Shown here one piece after another: positions 35,546-44,532 of a stretch of 64,000 nucleotides of DNA. The DNA is from Mycolicibacterium phlei (GTDB lineage: Bacteria > Actinomycetota > Actinomycetes > Mycobacteriales > Mycobacteriaceae), in NCBI RefSeq assembly GCF_001583415.1, contig NZ_CP014475.1:2356001-2420000 (forward strand). The letters are read 5' to 3'. The translations under genes were made by a program, and so were the position numbers. Within the stretch, counting starts at the first letter, position 1, and every line of letters begins with the position of its first letter. A model generated the notes under the pieces. That model was not told where the DNA came from. It saw only the letters and a program-made list of their open reading frames with translations, and ran no database searches.

Positions 35546-37033
35546 TCACGGTAGGGGTGGCAGTCCGTTGCCGGCCCGGATCTCGCGCCGGCATTCGCGG
35601 CGGGTCTGCCCGGTCTGCTGCATGCACAGCCGCACCGGCGTCTCCTCGAGGAACGGCAGCGGCGGCTCGGCCGGGTCCGGGGCGACGGTGGGACTGGGGA
35701 TGTCGCCCTGGGTGAGCGACCAGACCGACCTGCCGGTGGGTTGCAGCGTTTCGCAGTAAGCGGTCGCGCCGGAGGCGGTGGTGCCGGTGCTGCCGACGGG
35801 GGAGCAGTCCGCGCCGACCACCGCGGTGACCGTCGGCGCGGCGGTGGTTGTGGTTGAGTCCGTGGGGGTTTCGGTGACCTCGGTCTGGGTGACGGTGGTT
35901 TCGGTGACCTCGGTCTGAGTGACGGTGGTGTCCGTGACCGTGGTGGTCGGCGGGGGCGGCGGTGCGGGCGGCGAGCTGGACGCGGTGGGCGTCACCGGCG
36001 TGGTGGTGGCCGCCGGTGCGGCGGCCGGGCGTTCCTCATCGGCGCGGCGGAACTCGAACAGCGCCACCGCGACCGCGATGACCAGCAGCACCCCGAGGAT
36101 CGCGGGCAGCAGCACACCGATCCGTCGTTTCGAAGCCGGGGCGGCGGGCTGCGGGGCGGCGGGAACCAGGACCGTGGCGTCGTCGTCACCGGACACACCG
36201 AGTTGGTGGCGCAGCGCGCGGGCGAAGTCGGCGCAGCGCTCGAACCGGTCGGCCGGGTTCTTGGCCAGCGCCTTGGTCAGCACGGGATCCAGACCCGCCA
36301 GATCCGGTCGCCGGTCCCCGATCGCCGGCGGCGAGGAAGACAGATGCTGGCTGATCACCACCGCCGGGTTGGAGTGTGAGAACGGCGGCGAGCCGGTCAG
36401 CAGGTGAAAAGCGGTGGCCGCCAACGCGTACTGGTCGGCGCGACCGTCCAGCGGCTCGCCCATCAGCTGTTCGGGCGGGGCGTAGGACACCGTGCCCACC
36501 GTCATGTTCGTCGCCGTCAGACCGCTGATGTCATCCACCCAGCGTGCGATCCCGAAGTCCGCCAACAGGATTCGCTGGTCAGCGGTCTCCGGGTTGGCGA
36601 GCAGGATGTTGGCCGGTTTGACGTCGCGGTGCAGCAGGCCGCGCTGGTGCGCGTAGTCCAGCGCCTCCGCGACCGCGGTGACGATCGCGGCCACCTGCTC
36701 CTTCGGCAGCCCGTTCGGATGGCGTTCCCGCAGCAGTCGCGCCGCGTCGGTGCCCTCCACGTAGTCCATCGACAGCCAGAGCTGACCCTCGAAGTCGCCG
36801 CGGTCGTGCACCCCGACGATGTGCGGATGCCACAGTGTCGCCGCGATATCGGCCTCCCGGTTGAACCGCTCGCGGTACTCGTCGTCGGCGGACACCGATT
36901 GCGGTAGCACCTTGAGCGCGTCACGTCGCGGCAGCCGGGGGTGGCGGGCCAGATACACCTCGCCCATCCCGCCCGATCCGAGTTTGCGAACGATGGTGTA
37001 CCCGGCGAACGTCGCACCCTCGGCCAGCGGCAT
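35546..37033 (-). CDS. Transmembrane Ser/Thr protein kinase (PknF-like)
   Basis: The 495-residue protein begins [32 protein letters not shown]. It has the glycine loop (GSGGMG), ALKVLP with the catalytic lysine, [16 protein letters not shown] and APPEQL, so it is a complete Hanks-type kinase (about 1-275). One helix ([22 protein letters not shown], about 305-327) separates it from an outside tail of Thr/Val/Glu repeats and a cysteine domain ([21 protein letters not shown]). The tail should sense a cell-wall or periplasmic signal. It is probably an independent transcript. Confidence 0.92.
   Translation of the reverse strand: MPLAEGATFAGYTIVRKLGSGGMGEVYLARHPRLPRRDALKVLPQSVSADDEYRERFNREADIAATLWHPHIVGVHDRGDFEGQLWLSMDYVEGTDAARLLRERHPNGLPKEQVAAIVTAVAEALDYAHQRGLLHRDVKPANILLANPETADQRILLADFGIARWVDDISGLTATNMTVGTVSYAPPEQLMGEPLDGRADQYALAATAFHLLTGSPPFSHSNPAVVISQHLSSSPPAIGDRRPDLAGLDPVLTKALAKNPADRFERCADFARALRHQLGVSGDDDATVLVPAAPQPAAPASKRRIGVLLPAILGVLLVIAVAVALFEFRRADEERPAAAPAATTTPVTPTASSSPPAPPPPPTTTVTDTTVTQTEVTETTVTQTEVTETPTDSTTTTAAPTVTAVVGADCSPVGSTGTTASGATAYCETLQPTGRSVWSLTQGDIPSPTVAPDPAEPPLPFLEETPVRLCMQQTGQTRRECRREIRAGNGLPPLP
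35869..35928. repeat. Tandem 30-bp repeat in kinase gene
   Basis: Two 30-bp units (35869-35898 and 35899-35928) differ at one base. They encode two copies of VTQTEVTET in the extracellular Thr-rich linker of the kinase. Such repeats may vary in number between strains. Confidence 0.8.
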
Positions 37034-37051
37034 GGCGGCATACTACCGACT

Positions 37052-37112
37052 CGCGAGCGCTCATCCCGGTTCGGATTCCGGCGCCCGGACTGTCCATACG
37101 CGAGCGCTCGCG
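37052..37112. repeat. Two CGCGAGCGCTC copies upstream of kinase
   Basis: CGCGAGCGCTC occurs at 37052-37062 and again at 37099-37109, where it extends to the perfect 14-bp palindrome CGCGAGCGCTCGCG (37099-37112). They lie in the 88-bp gap between the kinase and ferredoxin-reductase genes and could be an operator pair or fold into a hairpin. Confidence 0.5.
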
Positions 37113-37121
37113 GAGCGGGAG

Positions 37122-38228
37122 CTAGAGGTCCAGGGTGAGGGGGCCGCCGCCGGCGGCGCGGGAGATGCACACTAGCATCTGCCCGGCCGCCCGCTCCGGA
37201 TCGGTCAGCAGCAGATCGCGGTGGTCGACGGCGCCGTCGAGCACCCGGGTGCGGCAGGTGCCGCAGAACCCCTGCTGGCACGAGTAGCGCACCGGCACCC
37301 CGGCGCGGGTCAGCGCGGCCAGCAGGGTCTCGTCGGCGCCGACCTCGACGGTCTGCCCGGTGGAGGCCACCGTCACCGCGAACGGCGCACCGTCGACCAC
37401 CGGTGGCGCGGCGAACCGCTCGAAATGCAGTTCCACGCCGGTGCGGTCGGCCAGCCGGGCCCCCAGCGCGGTCAGCATCGGGGCCGGCCCGCAGGCGTAC
37501 ACCGCGGTGCCGTCCGGACAGTCGCCGAGCAGCTCGTCGGCGTCGGGCAGACCCGCGACGTCGTCGGTCCGGATGCGCACGGCGTCGCCGAACCGGGCCA
37601 CCTCGTCGAGGAACGGCAGACTGTCGCGGCTGCGGCCGGTGTAGATCATCGACCACTGCACGCCCAGCCGATCCGCCAGCCCGAGCATCGGCAGGATCGG
37701 GGTGATCCCGATACCGCCGGCGATGAACCGCAGCCGCTGCGTCGGCGAGCCGTAGCCGGGAACGGTGAGCGGGAACGCGTTACGCGGACCGTGGGTGGTG
37801 ACGGTCGCCCCGACGGGAAGCGCGTCGTGCACCTCGACCGAGCCGCCACCGCCGTCGGGGATGCGCCGCACCGCGATGCGGTAGGAGCCCGCCTCGGCCG
37901 GGTCCCCGCACAGCGAGTACTGGCGCACCCGCCCGCTCGGCAGCGTGATGTCGATGTGCGACCCGGGATACCAGCGCGGCAGTCGCCCGCCGTCGGCCGC
38001 GGTGAGCGTCAGCGCCACCACGTTCTCGTCGTGCGCCACCACCTGCCGCGCGGCCACCCGCAGGGGCAGGGTGCGGTCGCGCTCCGGCGGCGGTGCCACC
38101 TTCCGGATCAGCCCGTGCACGGTCTCCATGCTCGAGTAGACGGCGGCCGCCAGCCCGATCATCAGGTGGTGGCGGCCACGGCCGAACGGGTTGATCGGCA
38201 GTCCCCGGTATCGGTCGCCCAGCGCCAT
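37122..38228 (-). CDS. Ferredoxin-reductase (PDR/VanB type) with 2Fe-2S domain
   Basis: The 368-residue protein has an FAD-binding domain (RQYSLCGDPAEAGSYRIAV), an NAD-binding domain (RLRFIAGGIGITPILPMLGL, VYACGPAPMLTAL), and a C-terminal plant-type ferredoxin with YSCQQGFCGTCRTR and MLVCIS giving the four cysteines. It should take electrons from NADH to a partner oxygenase. ATG 38228 shares one base with the stop of the COG3687 gene upstream (TGATG), so the two are translated together, implying one redox system. Confidence 0.93.
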   Translation of the reverse strand: MALGDRYRGLPINPFGRGRHHLMIGLAAAVYSSMETVHGLIRKVAPPPERDRTLPLRVAARQVVAHDENVVALTLTAADGGRLPRWYPGSHIDITLPSGRVRQYSLCGDPAEAGSYRIAVRRIPDGGGGSVEVHDALPVGATVTTHGPRNAFPLTVPGYGSPTQRLRFIAGGIGITPILPMLGLADRLGVQWSMIYTGRSRDSLPFLDEVARFGDAVRIRTDDVAGLPDADELLGDCPDGTAVYACGPAPMLTALGARLADRTGVELHFERFAAPPVVDGAPFAVTVASTGQTVEVGADETLLAALTRAGVPVRYSCQQGFCGTCRTRVLDGAVDHRDLLLTDPERAAGQMLVCISRAAGGGPLTLDL

Positions 38229-39154
38229 CAAAGGTGCGCGGCCCGGGCGGCCGGGGAACTGGCCAGGTAGGCGACGGCCTGGGCGGTGGACCCCATGTCC
38301 TCCGGCGAGTAGCGCGGCCGGAAGTAGCTAAGCGTGTTGGTGCCGAACAGCGTCCGGAACCGGGGCAGCAGCCCGAGCCGGGAGTCCTGCATCCGCATCC
38401 GCTGCATCTGCGCCCAGGTGATGTCGATCGACGGGTCCGACTTGAGCAGATACCAGGTGCCGCGCTGGAAGAACACGAACATCGTGGCCGCCGCGACGCC
38501 GCCGGCGCGGATCCGGTCGGGATAGCTGTCGTGGAAGTACACCGCGACGTCATGGGCCACACAACGGTGTTCGACCTCCTCGCTGCCGTGCCAGCGGAAC
38601 AGGTCGACCATCGTCGGGTGCGCGCCGAAGTCATCCCAGCTGGAGTTGAGCGCGAAATCACCCAGCACCGCGGTGTAATGCTCGAACGCCGCGATCAGCC
38701 ACAGCCGCTCGCACAGGTTGCTCAGCTGCCGCTGCGGATCATCGGAGTGCTTGGGCGCCAACACCTTTCCGAACATGTACTCGACCAGGTCGAGCAGCGG
38801 CTTGATGTTGAGGCCGTTGGCGATCAGGAACTCGCGGATCACCTCGTCGTGCGCGGCGGCGTGGGTGGACTCCTGCCCGGAGAACCCGCGGATGTCCTCG
38901 GCCAGCCGGGGATCCTTGACCAGCGGCAGCGCCTCGTTGAGCGTGTCGACGAACCAGTGCTCGGCGGCGGGCAGCACGACGTTGAACAGGTTGATCATCG
39001 TCGACGCGACCGGATGCCCCGGAATCCACTCCAGGGGGATGCCCGTCAGGTCGAAGTGCACCTTGCGGGCCTGGATCTGCACCGGACCCGGGTCGATCTC
39101 TCGGTCGAATCGGCGTGGCCGAAGAGTCGTCGGCCCGACCGGCACCTGCTTCAT
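38228..39154 (-). CDS. COG3687-type metal-dependent hydrolase (di-iron-like)
   Basis: The 308-residue protein belongs to the family PF10118, annotated as metal-dependent hydrolase. The key residues EHWFVDTLNEAL, GQESTHAAAHDEV and HGSEEVEHRCVAHDV give an E-x2-H / E-E-x-x-H pattern of a four-helix di-iron site, as in ferritin-like oxygenases and desaturases. With the coupled reductase this suggests an oxygenase rather than a hydrolase. A stretch of hydrophobic residues (GGVAAATMFVFFQRGTWYLL) may contact a membrane. The start is ATG 39154. Confidence 0.85.
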   Translation of the reverse strand: MKQVPVGPTTLRPRRFDREIDPGPVQIQARKVHFDLTGIPLEWIPGHPVASTMINLFNVVLPAAEHWFVDTLNEALPLVKDPRLAEDIRGFSGQESTHAAAHDEVIREFLIANGLNIKPLLDLVEYMFGKVLAPKHSDDPQRQLSNLCERLWLIAAFEHYTAVLGDFALNSSWDDFGAHPTMVDLFRWHGSEEVEHRCVAHDVAVYFHDSYPDRIRAGGVAAATMFVFFQRGTWYLLKSDPSIDITWAQMQRMRMQDSRLGLLPRFRTLFGTNTLSYFRPRYSPEDMGSTAQAVAYLASSPAARAAHL

Positions 39155-39264
39155 CGCGCTTCACCTCCGGTGGTCGTGGCCCGCAGTCTAATCCCGGTCA
39201 GCCGGCGCGCCGGTCCCCACCTGGCCCGCGTCTCGTCACAACCCGGTGACGGCGGTAACCCGGA

Positions 39265-39684
39265 TCAGGCCGGCGGCAGCGGCGGGGCACCGGCACCCGG
39301 CGCGCCCTGGATCGGCACCACCGGCGTCGGCGTCACCGTGGTGACCCCGTTGGCGCCGACGGTGGGTCCGCCGCCCCCGCCCATCTCGGCGAGCAGGTCG
39401 GCGGCCCGCTGGCTGCAGTCGAGCATGAGCAGCATCCGGCCGCCGCCGGTGACCTTCTGCGAATCGACCAGGCACTGGGCCTGGGGGAGCACGCTTCCGA
39501 AGGAGCCGCCGAAGTACGCCTTGACGCCCTGGGCCTTCAGCATCTGCAGGGCCTTCTGGTACGGCTCGCCGATGACGTTGTAGTTGGCCCCGCCCGCCGG
39601 CTGTGACATCGCGATACCCGCACCGACCAGCGCCGCGGAACCGACGGCGACGAGCCCACCGCTGAGCACTACAAGCTTCTTCAC
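39265..39684 (-). CDS. Small secreted mycobacterial protein
   Basis: The 139-residue protein opens with a signal-like segment (MKKLVVLSGGLVAVGSAALVGAGIA), then YNVIGEPYQKALQMLKAQGVKAYFGG. The VxGxPYxxALxxLxxxG pattern resembles the PASTA-like repeat used in cell-wall binding. Two cysteines (AQCLVDS and LDCSQ) follow, then a Gly/Pro tail (TVTPTPVVPIQGAPG). Role unknown; a cell-envelope location is likely. The ATG at 39684 follows AGGAGA. Confidence 0.7.
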   Translation of the reverse strand: MKKLVVLSGGLVAVGSAALVGAGIAMSQPAGGANYNVIGEPYQKALQMLKAQGVKAYFGGSFGSVLPQAQCLVDSQKVTGGGRMLLMLDCSQRAADLLAEMGGGGGPTVGANGVTTVTPTPVVPIQGAPGAGAPPLPPA

Positions 39685-39758
39685 GTGATCTCTCCTAGGT
39701 CGGTGCGAAACATATCGCAGACGTGACGAATGTGAAACCGGAGAACGGGGCGGCTTCG

Positions 39759-41873
39759 TTACACCGACGGGTGCACCGCCGCCCGCATGATCTCCGCCAG
39801 CCGCGCCGCCCCCGCATCCTCGAACACGTCCTCGAGCAGCACCTTTCTGCCGTCCGGGCCGGCCAGCGGCACCCGCCAGTTCGGGTACTCGTCGGTGGTG
39901 CCGGGCTGGTTCTGGGTGCGCAGCTCACCGACCGCGTCGGCCAGCGACATCGCCAGCAGCCGGGACGGGGTCAAACCCAGATAACGGTGCAGCGCGGCAA
40001 CCACCTCGGCGGTGTCGGGGTGCTCGCCGTCGAGCACCCCGGCGCGGCGCAGCTCGGCCAGCCACCGCTCCTGCTGGGCGCGGTCGGCGGCCAGCTCCTC
40101 GGCGGCGGGCCGGGTGAGCAGCCCCAGCTCGTCGCGCAGCCGCACGTGCTCGCCGGCCAGGTAGCCGGCCGTCGGCGGCAGATCGTGCGTGGTGACCGCC
40201 GACAGGCAGAACTCGCGCCACCGCGCGGCGGGCAGCGGACCGCCGTCCCAGTCGGACTCGAACCACAGGATCGACGTGCCGAACAGCCCCCGGTCGCGCA
40301 GGTAGTCGCGCACCCACGGCTCCACGGTGCCCAGGTCCTCGCCGACCACCACCGCGCCGGCCCGCTGCGCCTCCAACGCGACGATGCCGATCAGCGCCTC
40401 ATGGTCGTAGCGCACATACGTGCCCTCGGTGGGGGCGGCGCCGCGCGGAATCCACCACAGCCGGAACAGCCCGATGATGTGGTCGATGCGCACCCCGCCC
40501 GCATGCCGCAGCACCGCGTTGACCAGCGCCCGGAACGGTTCATAGCCCTGCCGCTCGAGTGCGTCGGGCCGCCACGGCGGCTGCGACCAGTCCTGGCCCA
40601 GCTGATTGAACTCGTCGGGCGGAGCGCCCGCGGTCACCTCGAGTGCCAGCACATCCTGCAGCGCCCACGCGTCGGCGCCGTCGGGGTCGACGCCGACCGC
40701 GAGGTCGTGCATCACACCCAGGCCCATCCCGTTCTGCACGGCGGTGGCCTGCGCGCCGGTCAACTGGTCGTCGAGCTGCCACTGCAGCCAGCGGTGGAAG
40801 TCGACGGCGTCGGCGTGCTCGGCGGCGAACGCCGCGACCGCCGGGCTCGCCGGATGCCGCAGCTCGGCGGGCCAGTCGTGCCAGTCGGCGCCGTGCACCT
40901 CGGCGATCGCGCACCAGGTGGCGAAGTCGTCGAGGGCGGCGCCCTCCCGCTGCCGGTAGGCGGCGTAGGCCAGCTGCCGGCCCGCCGACCGCGGCACCGC
41001 GTACACCGCCTCCAGCGCCGCGCGCTTGTACTTCCACACCAAGTCGCGGTCGATGCGCTCGGCCCGGTCGGCGCGCGACTGTGCGGCCTCGCGCAGCCTG
41101 CGTAACCGTTTGCGGTGCCGCACGTCGGCGTACTCGGGGATCGCCTCCACCCGCAGATAGATCGGGTTGATGAAGCGCCGCGACGTCGGCAGGTACGGCG
41201 ACGGCTCCATCGGCCTGGTGGGTGCCGCCGCGTGCAGCGGGTTGACCAGTACGAAGCCCGCCCCGTGCCGGGCGGCCGCCCACACCGCCAGGTCGGTCAG
41301 GTCGGTGAGATCGCCGATGCCCCAGGACCGCGACGAGCGCACGCTGTACAGCTGGGTCGCCAGACCCCACTGCCTGCCGGGCGGGGCGGTCAGCGTCGCG
41401 GGGGTGACGATCACCGGCGCGCTGACCTCCTCGGCGCCCAGCCGCAGATGCAGCCGGTGATAGCCGATCGGGGTGTCGGCGGGCAGTTCGAACGTCGCCT
41501 CGCCGACCAGTCTGCCGTCGAGATCGTAAGGGGCCCTGTTGTTTTCCAGTTGGCGCAGGCCGGTGCGCACCGAGCCGTCCTCGAGCTCCAGCCGTACCGG
41601 AGCCGGGTCGCCGTGCGTGACGTGCACCCAGAACGGCGTGGTCGCACCCGCGCGTCCGGTCACGGTCGGCGGCAGCGGGCGGGCCCAGTACTCGCGCTCG
41701 TGGGCGGCCAGCGCGGCGGCACGCTCGGCCTCGGTGGCCGCCGGCACCCCGAGCGCGGCGAGCACCGCCACCAGCGTCGCCTCGCTGACCGGGATGCTGC
41801 TGCCCGTCCAGTCCACGAATTCCGTTGCGACGCCGTAGCGATGCGCCAGCTCGGCCAGGGCGGGCTCAGTCAT
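39759..41873 (-). CDS. malQ: 4-alpha-glucanotransferase (amylomaltase)
   Basis: The 704-residue enzyme has the GH77 features: a beta-rich N-domain, then WGLATQLYSVRSSRSWGIGDLTDLTDLAVWA, GVRIDHIIGLFRLWWIP with the nucleophile Asp, VVVGEDLGTVEPWV with the acid Glu, and the TTHDLPPTAGYLAG loop. The length fits mycobacterial MalQ. It moves alpha-1,4-glucan segments between acceptors in glycogen and maltodextrin metabolism. ATG 41873 is used; a longer frame to 42059 overlaps the divergent MFS gene and lacks homology. No other glycogen gene lies in the window. Confidence 0.93.
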   Translation of the reverse strand: MTEPALAELAHRYGVATEFVDWTGSSIPVSEATLVAVLAALGVPAATEAERAAALAAHEREYWARPLPPTVTGRAGATTPFWVHVTHGDPAPVRLELEDGSVRTGLRQLENNRAPYDLDGRLVGEATFELPADTPIGYHRLHLRLGAEEVSAPVIVTPATLTAPPGRQWGLATQLYSVRSSRSWGIGDLTDLTDLAVWAAARHGAGFVLVNPLHAAAPTRPMEPSPYLPTSRRFINPIYLRVEAIPEYADVRHRKRLRRLREAAQSRADRAERIDRDLVWKYKRAALEAVYAVPRSAGRQLAYAAYRQREGAALDDFATWCAIAEVHGADWHDWPAELRHPASPAVAAFAAEHADAVDFHRWLQWQLDDQLTGAQATAVQNGMGLGVMHDLAVGVDPDGADAWALQDVLALEVTAGAPPDEFNQLGQDWSQPPWRPDALERQGYEPFRALVNAVLRHAGGVRIDHIIGLFRLWWIPRGAAPTEGTYVRYDHEALIGIVALEAQRAGAVVVGEDLGTVEPWVRDYLRDRGLFGTSILWFESDWDGGPLPAARWREFCLSAVTTHDLPPTAGYLAGEHVRLRDELGLLTRPAAEELAADRAQQERWLAELRRAGVLDGEHPDTAEVVAALHRYLGLTPSRLLAMSLADAVGELRTQNQPGTTDEYPNWRVPLAGPDGRKVLLEDVFEDAGAARLAEIMRAAVHPSV

Positions 41874-41949
41874 GGCACCAATCTTGCCCGTCGACGCTGG
41901 TTTTCTCAGCGCTGCGCCCAACCCGCGGCCCTCGGTAGGGTCGGTGCAT

Positions 41950-43182
41950 ATGGCAGCCGACCGCGACGACGGCGCGACCGCCACCGCCGACGCGCGGCAC
42001 CGCCGCGCACGGGTCGCGGTGGCGGCGCTGTTCCTCACCAACGGCGTGGTGTTCGCCAACCTGCTGCCGCGCTACCCGGAGATCAAGTCCGACCTGGCGA
42101 TGTCGAACGCGGCCTACGGCGCCGCGGTCGCGGCGTTCTCGGCCGGTGCGCTGGTCGCCGGGCTCACCGCCGCCACGCTGATCCGCCGCTTCCGCTCGTC
42201 GCGGGTGGCCGTCGTCGGGACCCTCGGCATCGGTGTGTTCGTTCTGGTCGCGGGCACCGCCAGCACGCCGGTGGTGTTCGCCGCAGCCCTGTTCGTCGCC
42301 GGCGCCTGCGACGCGGTGACCGACGTCGCCCAGAACGCGCACGGCCTGCGGGTGCAACGCGGCTACGGCCGCTCGATCATCAACTCGCTGCACGCGGTGT
42401 GGGCGGCCGGTGCGATCCTCGGCGGCCTGATGGGGGCGGGTGCGATCGCGCTCGGCATGTCGCGGCCCGTGCATCTGGGCATCTCGGCGGCGCTGTGCGC
42501 GGCGGTGGTGCTGGCCGCCTACCGACGGCTGCTGCCCGGCGACGACCACGACGACCATCCGGGCGCGCACGCCGACGGCCGCGGGCGGGCCGGGCTGGCG
42601 GTGTACGCGACGCTGACGGCGCTGGTGGTGATCGCCGTCGCGGGCGCCGTCGTCGAGGACGCCGGAAGCACCTGGGCCATCCTGTACCTGCGCGACGGTC
42701 TCGGCGCGCCCTACCCGCTGGCGGTGACCGGCTACATCTCGGTGATCGCGTTCCTGTTCCTCGGCCGGCTGCTGGCCGACCGCCTGGTCGACCGGTTCGG
42801 GGAGGCGGCCGTGGTCCGGGCCGGTGGTGCGGTGACCGCCGTGGGCATGGGCCTGGCGCTGCTGATCCCGACGGTGCCCGGCACCATCGTCGGGTTCGCG
42901 CTCGCCGGGTTCGGGGTGGCCAGCCTGATCCCGTCGGCGATGCACGCCGCCGACCGGCTGCCCGGGCTGCGGCCGGGCAGCGGCCTGACGATCCTGACCT
43001 GGCTGATGCGGATCGGTTTCTTCGGTGCGCCGCTGCTGGTGGGGTTGATCGCCGACGCCACCAGCCTGCGGGTCGGGCTGTGCGCGGTGCCGGCCGCCGG
43101 GCTGGCCGTGGTGCTGCTGGCCTGGGCGCTGAAGAACCCCGAGGACCCGGTCAGGGGTGCAGGCCGCCGAGCTCGATCGTGA
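41950..43182 (+). CDS. MFS transporter
   Basis: The 410-residue protein has about 12 helices. The first block shows NLLPRYPEIKSDLAMSNAAYGAAVAAFSAGALVAG, the motif A-like RRFRSSRVAVVG, and ACDAVTDVAQNAHGLRVQRGYGRSI; the second includes LFLGRLLADRLVDRFGEAAVV. This NAHG-type set is typical of the fucose/DHA1-like MFS branch used for sugars or drugs, but substrate is unknown. ATG 41950 is preceded by a TCGGTGC stretch with no strong ribosome site. The 3' end overlaps the convergent SMR gene by 32 bp. Confidence 0.88.
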   Translation: MAADRDDGATATADARHRRARVAVAALFLTNGVVFANLLPRYPEIKSDLAMSNAAYGAAVAAFSAGALVAGLTAATLIRRFRSSRVAVVGTLGIGVFVLVAGTASTPVVFAAALFVAGACDAVTDVAQNAHGLRVQRGYGRSIINSLHAVWAAGAILGGLMGAGAIALGMSRPVHLGISAALCAAVVLAAYRRLLPGDDHDDHPGAHADGRGRAGLAVYATLTALVVIAVAGAVVEDAGSTWAILYLRDGLGAPYPLAVTGYISVIAFLFLGRLLADRLVDRFGEAAVVRAGGAVTAVGMGLALLIPTVPGTIVGFALAGFGVASLIPSAMHAADRLPGLRPGSGLTILTWLMRIGFFGAPLLVGLIADATSLRVGLCAVPAAGLAVVLLAWALKNPEDPVRGAGRRARS

Positions 43183-43474
43183 GGACGCCGCCGATGATCA
43201 GCGCGATGCCCAGTGCCATCAGCCCGGTCAGCGGTTCGTTGAACAGGATCCGCGCGATGATCGCGACCAGCGCCACACCCAGGGCGGTCCACAGCCCGTA
43301 GGCGATGCCGACCGGCATGCCCAGCCCGAGCGTGAGCCACAACAGATAGAACGACGCCACGTAGCCGCCCAGGACCGGCGCGATCCAGATCTTCCTGCGG
43401 AACCCGTCGCTGGCGCGCAGGGCCAGCGTCGCGCAGATCTCCACCAGGATCGCCCCGGCCAGCGTCAGATACAT
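43151..43474 (-). CDS. SMR-family efflux subunit (second of pair)
   Basis: The 107-residue, four-helix protein begins MYLTLAGAILVEICATLALR, with the conserved Glu (about residue 12) that exchanges protons for drug. It has GMPVGIAYGLWTALGVALVAI in helix 3, the SMR signature. It starts in the stop of the other SMR gene (TGATG), so the two form a heteromeric pair like EbrAB or YkkCD. Substrates are probably cationic compounds or guanidinium-like molecules. Confidence 0.9.
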   Translation of the reverse strand: MYLTLAGAILVEICATLALRASDGFRRKIWIAPVLGGYVASFYLLWLTLGLGMPVGIAYGLWTALGVALVAIIARILFNEPLTGLMALGIALIIGGVLTIELGGLHP

Positions 43475-43809
43475 CACGGCTGGTCCACCCGTTCCCGCGA
43501 ACCGAGCTCGACGAGCAGCACCCCGGCGATGATCAACCCGATGCCGGCGACGATCGGCCAGGTGAACGGGTCGCCGAACAGCACCGCCCCCAGCACCGCG
43601 GTGCCCGCCGTGCCCAGCGCACCCCACACCCCGTAGGCCACACCGACCGGCATCCCGGCGCGGATCACCATCGCCATCAGCACGAAGGCGCCGGCGTAGC
43701 CGGTGACGACGACGATCCACCATCCCGGGTGATCCTGTGCCGCGCGCAGCGACAGCGTCGCGCTGACCTCGACGACGATCGCTGCCGCCAGCAGCGCCCA
43801 ACTCCGCAC
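43474..43809 (-). CDS. SMR-family efflux subunit (first of pair)
   Basis: The 111-residue protein MRSWALLAAAIVVEVSATLSLR has the membrane Glu in helix 1 and AGMPVGVAYGVWGALGTAGTAV in helix 3. Its tail ELGSRERVDQP is charged. It is coupled with the following SMR gene by a one-base overlap; paired SMR genes usually encode antiparallel heterodimers. Function: proton-driven efflux of small hydrophobic cations. Confidence 0.9.
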   Translation of the reverse strand: MRSWALLAAAIVVEVSATLSLRAAQDHPGWWIVVVTGYAGAFVLMAMVIRAGMPVGVAYGVWGALGTAGTAVLGAVLFGDPFTWPIVAGIGLIIAGVLLVELGSRERVDQP

Positions 43810-43887
43810 CCGCTCAAGCTAGCCGAGGATGTCGGCGCCCGCGCGTAGCCTGGGGACGCTCGATTCCAGCGAACCCCAGGAGTGATC

Positions 43888-44532
43888 ATGACCAATCCTC
43901 AGCGCGCGCTCATCGCGGTCCTGCTCGACCGGTCCGGTTCGATGGAGTCGATCAAGGACGACACCGAGGGCGGCTTCAACGCGTTCATCGCCGGCCAGCG
44001 CAGCGACACGGTCGACGTGCGGGTGACGCTGGCGCAGTTCGACACCGAATACGAGGTGGTCTACGCCGACCGCCCGGTCGCCGAGGTACCGCCGCTGCAG
44101 CTGCAGCCGCGCGGGATGACGGCGCTCTACGACTCGCTGGGCCGGTTGATCACCGACGTCGGCGCCGAGCTGGCCGCGCTGCCGGAGGAGCAGCGGCCCG
44201 GCCGGGTGACGGTGGTGGTGCTCACCGACGGGCACGAGAACTCCAGCCGGGAGTGGAGCCACGACGCGGTCCGCAAGGCGATCGCCCGCCAGGAGAACGA
44301 CTACGCGTGGCAGTTCGTGTTCCTCGGCGCGAACATGGACGCCGTGGAGATCGGCACCGAACTGGGCATCTCGGCGGACCGGTCGATGACATACGCGGCC
44401 GACGGGGACGGCGTCGGCGCCGCCTGGGCCGCCACCACCCGCTACGTCTCGGCCCGCAACGCCGCACCGGTGGCCGCCGCCGTGCCCGGGTTCACCGACG
44501 AGGAACGCGCCGCCGCCGGAGGCGACCGGTGA
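43888..44532 (+). CDS. VWA-domain protein
   Basis: The 214-residue protein has a von Willebrand A fold: IAVLLDRSGSMESIK contains the MIDAS D-x-S-x-S, with the Thr in GMTALYDSLG and the Asp in VVVLTDGHENSS completing the site. It has no signal, so it should act in the cytoplasm, binding a partner via a divalent metal. AGGAG precedes the ATG at 43888. Its stop overlaps the carboxylesterase GTG (GTGA). What it chaperones is not known. Confidence 0.88.
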   Translation: MTNPQRALIAVLLDRSGSMESIKDDTEGGFNAFIAGQRSDTVDVRVTLAQFDTEYEVVYADRPVAEVPPLQLQPRGMTALYDSLGRLITDVGAELAALPEEQRPGRVTVVVLTDGHENSSREWSHDAVRKAIARQENDYAWQFVFLGANMDAVEIGTELGISADRSMTYAADGDGVGAAWAATTRYVSARNAAPVAAAVPGFTDEERAAAGGDR

